Positions 15,789 through 24,558 of a stretch of DNA of 64,000 bases are shown piece by piece. The translations under genes and the position numbers were made by a program. The notes under the pieces are model-generated. The model saw only the letters and a program-made list of their open reading frames with translations, was not told where the DNA came from and did no database searches. The stretch covers positions 553,052 through 617,051 of the forward strand of contig CAWBIZ010000011.1 in the NCBI GenBank assembly GCA_963789005.1, given 5' to 3'. The stretch's first letter is position 1. Every line of letters begins with the position of its first letter. The stretch is from DASSUW01 sp963789005. GTDB taxonomy: Bacteria; Actinomycetota; Thermoleophilia; Solirubrobacterales; Solirubrobacteraceae.

Positions 15789-18031
15789 CCGCAGCGTCGC
15801 CGGAGCCGCGCAGCGCGGCGGGGGTGCGGCGCGTGCGGGTGCGGGTCGAGGGCGTCGTCCAGGGGGTCGGCTTCCGGCCGTATGTCCATCGTCTCGCGAC
15901 CGAGCTCGGCCTTGCCGGCTTCGTGCACAACGACGCGCGCGGCGTCGTCGTCGAGGCGGAAGGCGACGCCGGCGCGATCGACGCCCTGCTCGCCCGGCTG
16001 CCGGCCGAGGCGCCGCCGATGGCCGTCGTCGACGCCGTGACGCCGGAGGTCGTGCCGGCGCGCAGCGACGCCGGGTTCGTGATCGCCTCCAGCGCCCCCG
16101 GCGCGGCCGACGCGCTCGTCTCGCCGGACGCGGCGACCTGCGAAGCCTGCCTGCGGGAGCTCTTCGACCCGGCCGACCGCCGCTACCGCTACCCGTTCAT
16201 CAACTGCACGGACTGCGGCCCGCGCTTCACGATCGTCCGCGGCGTGCCGTATGACCGGCCGCTCACCACGATGGCCGGCTTCACGATGTGCGCCCTCTGC
16301 GAGGCCGAGTACCACGACCCCCCCAACCGCCGCTTCCACGCCCAACCGAACGCCTGCCCGACCTGCGGGCCCAAACTCAAAGGGTCTGACCCTTTAGGTT
16401 TGGCCGTGGAGGCGCTGCGGGACGGGGGGATCGTCGCGGTCAAGGGGATCGGGGGGTTTCATCTTGCGTGCGTGGCCTCGGACGAGCACGCGGTTGCGAC
16501 GCTGCGGGCTCGCAAGCACCGCGAGGAGAAGCCGTTCGCGCTGATGGCTCCCGATCTCGACGCGGCCGGGCGGCTGGTCGCGCTCGGGCCGGTCGAGAGC
16601 GCGCTGCTGCGCGGCCGCGATCGCCCGATCGTGCTCGCGCGGCGGCTGCGCGACGCGCCCGTGGCCGCCGCGGTCGCCCCGCGCTCGGCCGAGCTCGGCG
16701 TGATGCTCCCCTACAGCCCGCTGCACCACCTCCTGCTCGCGGACGTGGGCGAGCCGCTGGTGATGACCAGCGGCAACCTGTCCGACGAGCCGATCGCCTA
16801 CCGCGACGACGACGCGCGCGAGCGCCTCGCCGGGATCGCCGACCTCGTGCTCGGCCACGACCGGCCGATCGAGACGCGCACCGACGACTCGGTGCTGCGG
16901 GTCGCGCGCGGGCGCCCGCTGCCGCTGCGGCGCTCGCGCGGCGCGGTGCCGAGCGCGCTCGCGCTCCCGGTCCCCGCGACCCGCCACGTGCTCGCCTGCG
17001 GAGCCGAGCTCAAGAGCACGTTCTGCGTCGCCCGCGGCCGGCGCGCGTGGGTGTCCCACCACGTCGGCGACCTCAAGAACGTCGAGACGCTGGGCTCGTT
17101 CGCCGAGGGGGTGGCGCACTTCGAGCGGCTGTTCGCGGTTGCGCCCGAGGTCGTCGTCCACGACCTGCATCCCGACTACCTGTCCACGACCTACGCGCTC
17201 GCCCGCGAGGGCGTCGAGCACGTCGCCGTCCAGCACCACCACGCCCACCTCGCCGCCTGCCTGGCCGAGCACGGCGAGACGGGGCCGGCGGTCGGGGCGA
17301 TCTTCGACGGCACCGGGCTCGGCACCGACGGCACGGTGTGGGGAGGAGAGATCCTGGTCGGCGACCTGCGGCGCTTCGAGCGCGCCGGCCACCTGTGGCC
17401 GGTCGCGCTTCCCGGCGGCGACGCCGCCGCCCGCGAGCCGTGGCGGATGGCGTGCGCGTGGCGCGCCGCCGCCGACGGCGACGCTCGGCCGCTCCCCGGC
17501 GTCGACCCCGAGCGCTGGCGCGCGGTCGCGCGGATGGCCGAGACCGGCACGGCGTCGCCCGTCACGACCTCGGTCGGACGCCTGTTCGACGCGGTCGCCG
17601 CGCTCTGCGGGCTGCGGCTCGAGGTCTCCTACGAGGGCCAGGCGGCGATGGAGCTCGAAGCCGCGTGCGACGGCACCGAGCAGGGCGCCTACCGGCTCGA
17701 CGTGATGGCCGGCGTGCTCGACGCCCGCGAGACGATCCTCGCCGTCGACCGCGACGTCGCCCACGGCGTGCCTGTCGGCGTGATCGCGACGCGCTTCCAC
17801 CACGCGCTCGCCGACGCCACCGCCCACGCGTGCGCCGACCTCGCCGCCGACCGCCACCTCGACACCGTCGTCCTCTCCGGCGGCTCGTTCCAGAACCGCC
17901 GCCTGCTCGAGCGCACGTCCGAGCGCCTCGCACACGCCGGCCTGCGCGTGCTCGTCCCCGAGCGGCTGCCGCCCAACGACGGCGGCATCGCCTACGGGCA
18001 GGCGGCGATCGCCGCCGCCCTCAGCGCGTGA
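15785..18031 (+). CDS. hypF: carbamoyltransferase HypF
   Basis: 748-residue enzyme that makes the carbamoyl group for the cyanide ligands. Domains in order: acylphosphatase (VQGVGFRPYVHRLA, about 20-110); paired zinc fingers (CEACLREL...CTDCGPRF and CALCEAEY...CPTCGPKL); YrdC-like (GGIVAVKGIGGFHLACVA); and Kae1-like with HHHAHLAACLAEH near residue 480. Between the second zinc finger and YrdC lies an unusual short linker (KLKGSDPLGLAVEALRDGG). It is encoded by a near-palindromic block at 16373-16401. Last gene of the operon; its 3' end overlaps the convergent dipeptidase by 11 bp. Confidence 0.96.
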   Translation: MTAASPEPRSAAGVRRVRVRVEGVVQGVGFRPYVHRLATELGLAGFVHNDARGVVVEAEGDAGAIDALLARLPAEAPPMAVVDAVTPEVVPARSDAGFVIASSAPGAADALVSPDAATCEACLRELFDPADRRYRYPFINCTDCGPRFTIVRGVPYDRPLTTMAGFTMCALCEAEYHDPPNRRFHAQPNACPTCGPKLKGSDPLGLAVEALRDGGIVAVKGIGGFHLACVASDEHAVATLRARKHREEKPFALMAPDLDAAGRLVALGPVESALLRGRDRPIVLARRLRDAPVAAAVAPRSAELGVMLPYSPLHHLLLADVGEPLVMTSGNLSDEPIAYRDDDARERLAGIADLVLGHDRPIETRTDDSVLRVARGRPLPLRRSRGAVPSALALPVPATRHVLACGAELKSTFCVARGRRAWVSHHVGDLKNVETLGSFAEGVAHFERLFAVAPEVVVHDLHPDYLSTTYALAREGVEHVAVQHHHAHLAACLAEHGETGPAVGAIFDGTGLGTDGTVWGGEILVGDLRRFERAGHLWPVALPGGDAAAREPWRMACAWRAAADGDARPLPGVDPERWRAVARMAETGTASPVTTSVGRLFDAVAALCGLRLEVSYEGQAAMELEAACDGTEQGAYRLDVMAGVLDARETILAVDRDVAHGVPVGVIATRFHHALADATAHACADLAADRHLDTVVLSGGSFQNRRLLERTSERLAHAGLRVLVPERLPPNDGGIAYGQAAIAAALSA
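16373..16401. repeat. in-frame palindromic element inside hypF
   Basis: Left arm AAACTCAAAGGGTC (16373-16386), one spacer base, right arm GACCCTTTAGGTTT (16388-16401). The arms are inverted repeats with two mismatches. It is far richer in A/T than the surrounding gene. It encodes the linker between the zinc-finger and YrdC domains, so it interrupts no domain. I see no second copy in this window. Confidence 0.7.
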
Positions 18032-19010
18032 CGCCCCAGGCCTGCTCGAGCACGCGCCGCCAGTTGCCCCACGCGATCGCCTCGACCTCGGCATCGGTGA
18101 ACCCGTCGGCACGCAGCGCCTCGATCAGCCGCGGCAGGCCGGCGACGTCGCCGAGCTCGGCGGGGATCGTCGCGCCGTCGAAGTCCGAGCCGAGGGCCAC
18201 GTGCTCGATGCCGATCCGGTCGGCCGCGTAGCGCACGTGGGCGACGATCGCCGACAGCGGGGTGTCGGGGTCGTCGGCCCCGTCGGCGCGCAGGAACGCC
18301 ACCGCGAAGACGATCCCGACGACGCCGCCCGACGCGCCGATTGCGTCGAGCTGCGCGTCGGTGAGGTTGCGAGCGCTCGCGCACAGCGCGTGCACGCCCG
18401 AGTGCGACGCGATCAGCGGCGCGCGGTCGAGCTGCGCGACATCCCAGAACCCGGCCTCGTTGAGGTGGCTGAGGTCGATGGCGATCCCGAGCGCCGCGCA
18501 GCGCTTCACCAGCTCCGTCCCCGCGGCGGTCAGCCCCGGGCCGATGTCGGGCGACGCCGGGAACGCGAACGGCACGCCGTGGCCGAACGCGTTCGGTCGG
18601 CTCCAGACGGGGCCGAGCGAGCGCAGCCCGGCGGCGTGCCAGAGCTCGAGCGCCTCGAGGCCCGGGTCGATCGCCTCCGCGCCCTCGAGATGGAGCACGG
18701 CCGCGAGCGCGCCGTCGGCGCGCGCGGCGTCGAGGTCGCCAGGCGACCGTGCCACCCGCAGATGGCCATCGCGCTCGAGCGCGAGCAGGCGGCCCGCGGC
18801 GCGCGTCGCGTGTGGCGCCGCCACCTCGGCGCTGACCGGCGCGAGCTCCTCGTTCCCCGGCGGTGACGTGAAGATCGCGAACACGCCGCCCGCGAGCCCG
18901 CCCACCCGGGCGCGGGGGAGATCGAGGTGGCCCCCGGTGCGACCCGTCGCGAAGTCGGCGGCGTCCTCGCGTGTGATCGCGTCGTTGTGGCCGTCGAAGA
19001 CGGCGACCAT
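18021..19010 (-). CDS. membrane dipeptidase (peptidase M19 family)
   Basis: 329-residue zinc dipeptidase. Family metal ligands visible: HND near the N-terminus (FDGHNDA), HLEGAEAI (Glu bridge), ASHSGVHAL and LGSDFDG. No signal peptide, so probably cytoplasmic. The ATG at 19010 overlaps the stop of the GH65 gene by ATGA, and the 3' end runs 11 bp into hypF from the opposite strand. M19 enzymes cleave dipeptides with D- or dehydro-residues at the C-terminus; the true substrate is unknown. Confidence 0.9.
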   Translation of the reverse strand: MVAVFDGHNDAITREDAADFATGRTGGHLDLPRARVGGLAGGVFAIFTSPPGNEELAPVSAEVAAPHATRAAGRLLALERDGHLRVARSPGDLDAARADGALAAVLHLEGAEAIDPGLEALELWHAAGLRSLGPVWSRPNAFGHGVPFAFPASPDIGPGLTAAGTELVKRCAALGIAIDLSHLNEAGFWDVAQLDRAPLIASHSGVHALCASARNLTDAQLDAIGASGGVVGIVFAVAFLRADGADDPDTPLSAIVAHVRYAADRIGIEHVALGSDFDGATIPAELGDVAGLPRLIEALRADGFTDAEVEAIAWGNWRRVLEQAWGVTR

Positions 19011-21364
19011 CACGCGTCTTCGTGACGGGTAGGCGGCTCGCGGTTGCGCGGCTGCGGCGGGGCCGGCCGGTGGGGCATGGGCGGGACCGGGAGCTCCTGC
19101 GGCTCGCCGGCCGTGAGCGTGAACGGCTCGCCGTGGTGCAGCAGCTCGAGCGGCTCGCCCTGCAGCAGCTCGTAGCGCGCCCCTCGCCCGTTGACCTCGA
19201 CGCGCAGGCGCCGCCCGCGGTAGGTGAGGCGGAACGCGAGCCGCGTCAGCCGTGACGGCAGCCGCGGCGCGAACGCCAGCGGCTCGCCGAGGTCGCGCAT
19301 GCCGCCGAAGCCGGCCACCGCCACCAGCCAGCTCCCGGAGAGCGCGGCGAGGTGCACGCCGTCGCGGGTGTTGCGCCCGAGGTCGCGCAGGTCGATGAAC
19401 GCGGTCTCCGCCAGGTAGTCGTACGCGAGGTCGAGGTGGCCGACCTCTGCGGCCACGATCGCCTGGATGCACGCCGAGAGCGACGAGTCGCGGACCGTGA
19501 TGCGCTCGTAGTAGTCGAAGTCGCGCGCCTTCTGCTCGGCGCCGAACTGGTCGCCGCACAGCCACAGCGCGAGCACGAGGTCGGCCTGCTTGACGACCTG
19601 GGCGGTGTACAGCAGGTAGTACGGGTAGTGCAGGAGCAGCGGGTAGTCCTGCGGGGTCATGCGCTCGAACGGCCAGTGGCGATAGCGCGTGTACGCCTCC
19701 GACTGCGAGGTGACGCGCAGCTCGTCGTCGTACGGGACGACCACCGCCGCGGCGGCGTCCCGCCAGCTCGCGATCTCCTCCTCGTCGACGCCGAGCTCGG
19801 CGGCGCGCAGCGGGTGATGCGTCGCGAGGTCGGCAGCGGTGCGCAGGTTCCGCGCGGCCATCAGGTTCGTGTAGACGTTGTTGTCGGTCAGGGCCATGTA
19901 CTCGTCGGGCCCGGTCACGCCGTCGATCCGGAAGCCGCCGGTAGACACGTGGTGGCCGACCGAGCGCCACAGCCGCGCGGTGGCGACCAGGAGCTCGATC
20001 GCGGGGCCGGCCTCGAACGCCTCGTCGTGGGTGGCGAAGAGGTACCGGCGGACGGCGTCCGCGATGTCGGCGTTGATGTGCAGCGCCGCCGTGCCCGCCG
20101 GCCAGTAGCCCGAGCACTCCTGGCCGCGGATCGTGCGCCACGGGAAGGCCGCGCCCTCGAGCCGCAGCTCATGGGCGCGGGCCTCGGCGAGGTCGAGCGT
20201 CGAGTGCCGCCAGCGCAGCGCGTCGGCGGCTGCGTCGGGCACCGTGTACGTCAGCACCGGGACCGTGAACGTGTCCATGTCCCAGAAGCTGTGGCCGTCG
20301 TAGCCGCGGCCCGTCAGCCCCTTGGCCGGGATCGCGCGGTTCTCGGCGCGGGCCGCGGCCTGGAGCACGTGGAAGAAGGAGAAGCGCACCGCCTGCTGGA
20401 GCGCGGGATCGCCGTCGAGCTCGACGTCCGCGCGGTCCCAGACGTCGTCGAGGTACTCGCGCTGGGAGCGGCGCAGGCCGTCCCAGCCCACGCGCTTGGC
20501 GGACGACAGCGCAGCCTCGACCTGGTCGCGCACCGACGGCAGCGTGCGCTGGCTCGACCACCCGTACGCCAGCAGCTTGACGACCCGCAGGGCCTGCCCG
20601 GCTTCGAGCGCGGTGGTGATCGTCACGCGTGCGAGGTCGGCCTCGCTCTCGGCCTCGGTGAGGGTCCCCTCCGGCCCGTCGATGACGTGGTCCATGGCCG
20701 CCGCCATCAGCAGGCCGCTCGCGCGCGTGCGGTGCACGAGCCCGGCCCGCAGATCGTGGTGGCCGTGGCGCTCGGACACGAGCGTGCCGTCCAGCGCGGC
20801 GGCTGCCCGCGGGTCCTCCTCCGGCTCCGGCAGCGGCTCGTTGGCCACCAGCTCGGACTGCACGACGATCCGCGCGCCGTGCTCGATCGGCTCGACCTCG
20901 TAGTAGATGGCGGCGACCGCGCGCTGGACGAACGAGACCAGGCGGGTGGTGCGCAGGTGGATGCCCTGGCCCGCGGGCGAGATCCACTCGACGTCGCGCG
21001 TGAGCACGCCCTCGCGGAAGTCGAGCACGCGCTCGTGGCGCACCAGCTCGCCGTAGCGGATGTCGAACGGCTCGTCGTCGACCAGCAGCCGGATGATCTT
21101 CCCGTTGGTGACGTTGACGAGCGTCTGGGCGTCCTCGGGGTTGCCGTAGGCGGCCTCGGCGTGCGGCAGCGGGCGGGTCTCGTAGAACGCGTTCAGGTAC
21201 GTCCCCGGCGTGCCCGCCGGCTCGCCCTCGTCGAGGTTCGCGCGCAGCCCGATGTGGCCGTTGGAGAGCGCGAGGATCGACTCCGTCTCGGCCAGCAGGT
21301 CGAGGTGCAGCTCGCGCTCGCGCACGGCCCACGGCTCGACCGCGAAGACGTCCTCGCCGATCAC
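19010..21364 (-). CDS. glycoside hydrolase family 65 phosphorylase (maltose/trehalose/kojibiose type)
   Basis: 784 residues, normal for GH65. These enzymes phosphorolyse alpha-glucosides to beta-glucose-1-phosphate. Catalytic acid Glu488 lies in VTGPDEYMALTDNN; HSFWDMDTF and KQADLVLALWL are typical (the latter around the phosphate site). The GTG at 21364 overlaps the stop of the beta-phosphoglucomutase-like gene, whose product would convert the released beta-glucose-1-phosphate. Exact disaccharide specificity cannot be read from sequence. Confidence 0.93.
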   Translation of the reverse strand: MIGEDVFAVEPWAVRERELHLDLLAETESILALSNGHIGLRANLDEGEPAGTPGTYLNAFYETRPLPHAEAAYGNPEDAQTLVNVTNGKIIRLLVDDEPFDIRYGELVRHERVLDFREGVLTRDVEWISPAGQGIHLRTTRLVSFVQRAVAAIYYEVEPIEHGARIVVQSELVANEPLPEPEEDPRAAAALDGTLVSERHGHHDLRAGLVHRTRASGLLMAAAMDHVIDGPEGTLTEAESEADLARVTITTALEAGQALRVVKLLAYGWSSQRTLPSVRDQVEAALSSAKRVGWDGLRRSQREYLDDVWDRADVELDGDPALQQAVRFSFFHVLQAAARAENRAIPAKGLTGRGYDGHSFWDMDTFTVPVLTYTVPDAAADALRWRHSTLDLAEARAHELRLEGAAFPWRTIRGQECSGYWPAGTAALHINADIADAVRRYLFATHDEAFEAGPAIELLVATARLWRSVGHHVSTGGFRIDGVTGPDEYMALTDNNVYTNLMAARNLRTAADLATHHPLRAAELGVDEEEIASWRDAAAAVVVPYDDELRVTSQSEAYTRYRHWPFERMTPQDYPLLLHYPYYLLYTAQVVKQADLVLALWLCGDQFGAEQKARDFDYYERITVRDSSLSACIQAIVAAEVGHLDLAYDYLAETAFIDLRDLGRNTRDGVHLAALSGSWLVAVAGFGGMRDLGEPLAFAPRLPSRLTRLAFRLTYRGRRLRVEVNGRGARYELLQGEPLELLHHGEPFTLTAGEPQELPVPPMPHRPAPPQPRNREPPTRHEDA

Positions 21365-22053
21365 TCCAGCAGCTCCGCCAGGTCGGCGACGACGACGTCG
21401 GCGCCGCGCTCGCGCAGCTCGTCGGCGTGCCCGGTGCGGTCGACGCCGACCACGTAGCCGAAGTCGCCGGCGCGGCCGGCCTCGACGCCCGCGAGCGCGT
21501 CCTCGAACACCGCCGCCTGGGCCGGCTCGACGCCGAGCGCGCGGGCGCCCGCGACGAACGTGTCGGGCGCGGGCTTGCCCGGCAGGCCCTCGCGCTCGGC
21601 GACGACGCCGTCGACGATCGCCTCGAACAGGTCGAGCAGATCGGTCGACTCGAGCACCTCGCGCGTGTTGCGGCTCGACGACACCACCGCGCACGGCAGG
21701 CCCGCGTCGCGCGCGGCCTCGACGTAGCGGATCGAGCCGTCGTACGGCTCGACGCCCTGGGTGCGGATGAGGTCGAGCACGAGCTCGTTCTTGCGCGTGC
21801 CCAGGCGCTCCACCAGCTCCGGCTCCGGGTCGATGCTGCGCGACTCAAGGAACGACCGCACGCCGTCGGTCCGCGGCTTGCCGTCGACGTAGCGCTCGTA
21901 GTCCTCGGGCAGCGCGAACGGCGGCTGCGAGGCCTCCGCGAGGTACTCGTCGAACATCTGCTTCCACGCCTGCGCGTGCAGCTTCGCGGTCTGCGTGAGC
22001 ACGCCGTCGAGGTCGAACAGGGCGGCGCGGATGCCTTCCGGGAGCCCGAGCAC
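21361..22053 (-). CDS. pgmB: beta-phosphoglucomutase-like HAD phosphatase/mutase
   Basis: 230 residues from GTG 22053, which shares a base with the upstream stop (TAGTG). HAD motif I is FDLDGVL (nucleophile Asp14, acid/base Asp16), motif II VVSSS, motif III in GKPAPD and motif IV FEDALAGVEAG. The cap domain (QAWKQMFDEYL) fits beta-PGM. Pairing with a GH65 phosphorylase is a classical disaccharide-use module. An upstream ATG at 22104 would overlap the AIM24 gene by 52 bp and is less likely. Confidence 0.88.
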   Translation of the reverse strand: MLGLPEGIRAALFDLDGVLTQTAKLHAQAWKQMFDEYLAEASQPPFALPEDYERYVDGKPRTDGVRSFLESRSIDPEPELVERLGTRKNELVLDLIRTQGVEPYDGSIRYVEAARDAGLPCAVVSSSRNTREVLESTDLLDLFEAIVDGVVAEREGLPGKPAPDTFVAGARALGVEPAQAAVFEDALAGVEAGRAGDFGYVVGVDRTGHADELRERGADVVVADLAELLE

Positions 22054-22730
22054 TACGAGGACGTCGGGACGATGCGTCCCTCCGACGGCTGCACGAGCAC
22101 CCAACCCTGGCCGGAGAACCCGAGCTGGAAGCTCTCCCCCGAGCCCAGCCCGATCAGCGACTTCGCCTGCACGTCGGCCCGCAGGTTGGTGGTCAGGCTG
22201 CCCGACCAGGCGATCGCCGCCGACGGGTCGGCGAACGTGGGGGCCTCGGCGACGTCCAGCCGGAGCGGCTCGCCGTCGGAGACCAGCGCGACCATGCCGG
22301 TGCCGTGCAGGGCGACGTTGAAGAGCCCGCCCGCGAGCATGCCGGCGGTGCCGCCCTTGACGCGCGTGATGTCCCAGTCGATGCCGGTCTCGAACGCCAG
22401 GATGTTCGCGCCGTTGACGGTCAGCGCGTCGTCGGTCAGCCGCAGGACGTGCACGAGCATCGCCTGGTTGGCGAGGAACAGCTCGCCCGAGCCGTTGGCC
22501 TCCATCAGGCGCAGCGACTCGCCGGTCGCGGCCTTCTTGAGCAGCCGCCCGAGGCCGCCGCTCTTGTGCTCGAACTTCACGTCGCCCTGGTAGGCGACCA
22601 TCGCGCCGTTGCGTGCCATCACCGATGTCTCGGAGAGCTCGACCTTCAGCAGCCGCGGGTTCTGGAGGGTGAACGCCTCCCCGGTCTCGACCTCCGCGAA
22701 GCGGTCCAGCGATGAGCCCATGTCAGCCAT
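22053..22730 (-). CDS. AIM24 family protein (TerB-associated beta-helix type)
   Basis: 225 residues with the AIM24-type pattern: NPRLLKVEL, MVAYQGDVKFEHK, GSGELFLANQAMLVHVL, GLFNVALHGTGMVAL, and a C-terminal GLGSGESFQLGFSGQGWVLVQ. No transmembrane segment. Function in bacteria is unknown. Among three possible ATGs (22742, 22730, 22721), 22730 is chosen because a TATGGT -10 box ends exactly 7 bp before it, as in a leaderless mRNA. Confidence 0.85.
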   Translation of the reverse strand: MADMGSSLDRFAEVETGEAFTLQNPRLLKVELSETSVMARNGAMVAYQGDVKFEHKSGGLGRLLKKAATGESLRLMEANGSGELFLANQAMLVHVLRLTDDALTVNGANILAFETGIDWDITRVKGGTAGMLAGGLFNVALHGTGMVALVSDGEPLRLDVAEAPTFADPSAAIAWSGSLTTNLRADVQAKSLIGLGSGESFQLGFSGQGWVLVQPSEGRIVPTSS

Positions 22731-22737
22731 GCCGCGC

Positions 22738-22743
22738 ACCATA
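22738..22743 (-). promoter_or_regulatory. -10 box for leaderless AIM24 transcript
   Basis: TATGGT on the minus strand, 7 bp from the ATG at 22730, placing the predicted transcription start on the start codon. Confidence 0.45.
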
Positions 22744-22753
22744 CCGGCCGTCG

Positions 22754-22759
22754 TATCGT
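22754..22759 (+). promoter_or_regulatory. -10 box for leaderless histidine kinase transcript
   Basis: TATCGT followed by 7 bp and the ATG at 22767. It lies back to back with the AIM24 -10 box in a very short divergent promoter region. Confidence 0.45.
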
Positions 22760-22766
22760 CCTCCGC

Positions 22767-23888
22767 ATGCAGCGTGGCGCGCTGGAGGCGATGAGCGAGG
22801 CGGTGCTGGCGATCGCCGCCGAGCGCGAGGTGGAGCCGGTGCTGCGCCGGCTCGTGCGCTCGGCGCGCGAGCTGGCCTCCGCTCGCTACGCCGCGCTCGG
22901 CATCCCCGACGGGCAGGGGGCGTTCGCGCAGTTCATCACCGAAGGGATGAGCGACGAGCTGATCGCGGCGATGGGGCCGCTGCCGCGCACCCACGGGTTG
23001 CTGGGCGCGATGCTGGAGTCGGCCGTATCCCACCGCACGGCGGACATCCGCGCGGACGAGCGCTTCCGCGGCTGGTGGCCGAGCGCGCACCCGCAGATGC
23101 GCTCGTTCCTGGGCGTGCCGGTGGTGGCGCGCGGCGAGGTGATCGCCGCGTTCTACCTCACCGACCGCGAGGGCGCCGCGGAGTTCACCGACGCCGACCA
23201 GCGGCTGATCGAGATGCTCGCCGCGCACGCCGCCGTGGCGATCGAGAACGCCCGGCTGACCGAGCGCGGGCGCGAGCTGAGCATCGTCGAGGAGCGCAAC
23301 CGGCTGGCGCGCGAGCTGCACGACTCGGTCTCCCAGAAGCTGTTCGGGCTCGTGCTGACCGCGGAGTCGGCGGCGACGCTGCTCGGGCGCGACGCCGCCG
23401 CGGCGGGAGAGCAGGTCGCGCGGCTGCGCGAGCTGGCTCAGGAGGCGCTGACCGAGCTGCGCGAGCTGATCTTCGAGCTGCGCCCGCCGTCGCTCGAGCA
23501 GGAAGGGCTCGCGGCGACGCTGCGCAAGCAGGTCGACATGCTGCGGCGGGTGCACGGGCGCGAGATCGAGCTGCGGATCGCGGGAAGCGCGGACTGCGCG
23601 CCGGACGCCGAGGCCGACGTGCTGCGGGTGGCCCAGGAGGCGCTCGCCAACGCGCTCCGGCACGCGGGCGCGGACCGGATCGAGCTGCGGATGGAGGCCC
23701 GCGACGGACGCCTGATCGTGACCGTCGCCGACGACGGCGCGGGCTTCGATCCCGGCGACCCGGCGCTGCGCTCGCGCCGGCTCGGGCTGACGTCGATGGA
23801 GGAGCGAGCCCGCGCGCTCGGCGGCGCGCTGGCCGTCGTCTCCCGCGTCGGCGAGGGGACGACGGTGACGCTCGAGGTGCCGCGGTGA
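22767..23888 (+). CDS. GAF-domain histidine kinase (NarL/HisKA_3 type)
   Basis: 373-residue soluble sensor kinase. An N-terminal GAF domain (about 20-165) is followed by the HisKA_3 dimerisation box RNRLARELHDSVSQKLFG with phospho-acceptor His185. The HATPase region has VAQEALANALRHAGA (N-box), VADDGAGFDPGD (G1) and GLTSMEERARALGG. No transmembrane segments, so a cytoplasmic signal is likely. GAF ligand unknown; no conserved haem or redox Cys is obvious. It overlaps the response regulator gene by 4 bp. Confidence 0.93.
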   Translation: MQRGALEAMSEAVLAIAAEREVEPVLRRLVRSARELASARYAALGIPDGQGAFAQFITEGMSDELIAAMGPLPRTHGLLGAMLESAVSHRTADIRADERFRGWWPSAHPQMRSFLGVPVVARGEVIAAFYLTDREGAAEFTDADQRLIEMLAAHAAVAIENARLTERGRELSIVEERNRLARELHDSVSQKLFGLVLTAESAATLLGRDAAAAGEQVARLRELAQEALTELRELIFELRPPSLEQEGLAATLRKQVDMLRRVHGREIELRIAGSADCAPDAEADVLRVAQEALANALRHAGADRIELRMEARDGRLIVTVADDGAGFDPGDPALRSRRLGLTSMEERARALGGALAVVSRVGEGTTVTLEVPR

Positions 23889-24499
23889 TCCGCGTGCTGA
23901 TCGCCGACGACCACGCGGTCGTGCGCCAGGGCCTGCGGACGTTCCTCGGACTGCAGGAGGACATCGAGGTCGTCGGCGAGGCGGCCGACGGCGAGCAGGC
24001 GGTGGCCGAGGCCGAGCGGCTTGCGCCCGACGTCGTGCTGATGGACCTCGTGATGCCGCGGATGGACGGCGTCGAGGCGATCCGGCGGCTGCACGAGCTC
24101 GTTCCCGGCGCCCGCGCGGTCGTGCTCTCGAGCTTCATCGACGAGGACCGGCTGCTCCCCGTGGTGCGCGCGGGTGCGGCCGGCTACCTGCTGAAGGACG
24201 TCGAGCCGGCTGAGCTGGTCGCCGCGATCCGCACCGTGCACGGCGGCGGCGCGCTCCTGCACCCGCGTGTGGCCGCCCGGCTGCTCGCCGAGGTCGCCGG
24301 CGATCCGCTGACTCCGCGCGAGCGCGAGGTGCTCGCGCTGATCGGGCGCGGCATGGCCAACAAGGCGATCGCGCGCGAGCTGGGGCTGGCGGAGAAGACC
24401 GTCAAGACCCACGTGTCGAGCATCCTGGCGAAGCTCGGCGTGGCCGACCGGACACAGGCGGCGCTGTACGCCGTCCGCGAGGGCCTGGCGGGGCCTTGA
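23885..24499 (+). CDS. NarL/FixJ-family response regulator
   Basis: 204 residues: receiver domain (acidic pair Asp8/Asp9, phospho-Asp54 in LMDLVMP, Lys in YLLKDVEP) and a C-terminal LuxR-type HTH (LTPREREVLALIGRGMANKAIARELGL...). The GTG at 23885 overlaps the kinase stop. Partner of the adjacent GAF kinase; targets unknown. The end of this gene contains the -35 of the next gene's promoter. Confidence 0.95.
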   Translation: MIRVLIADDHAVVRQGLRTFLGLQEDIEVVGEAADGEQAVAEAERLAPDVVLMDLVMPRMDGVEAIRRLHELVPGARAVVLSSFIDEDRLLPVVRAGAAGYLLKDVEPAELVAAIRTVHGGGALLHPRVAARLLAEVAGDPLTPREREVLALIGRGMANKAIARELGLAEKTVKTHVSSILAKLGVADRTQAALYAVREGLAGP

Positions 24500-24525
24500 C
24501 TGCTCAACGCACCTCCACTTAGGGT
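24496..24525 (+). promoter_or_regulatory. promoter of the subtilisin-like protease gene
   Basis: TTGACT (24496-24501), 18-bp spacer, TAGGGT (24520-24525). This is the best sigma-70-like promoter I see in the window. The -35 overlaps the stop of the response regulator. A GAGGAGG ribosome binding site follows before the GTG at 24559. Confidence 0.6.
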
Positions 24526-24558
24526 GGCGACGGGAGATCCTGACCGAGGAGGCCGCCG

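Noticed and set aside
19352..21457. 701-codon plus-strand open frame antisense to the GH65 gene
   Set aside because: No domain, extreme Arg/Val/Ala bias; GH65 on the other strand is complete with its catalytic Glu.
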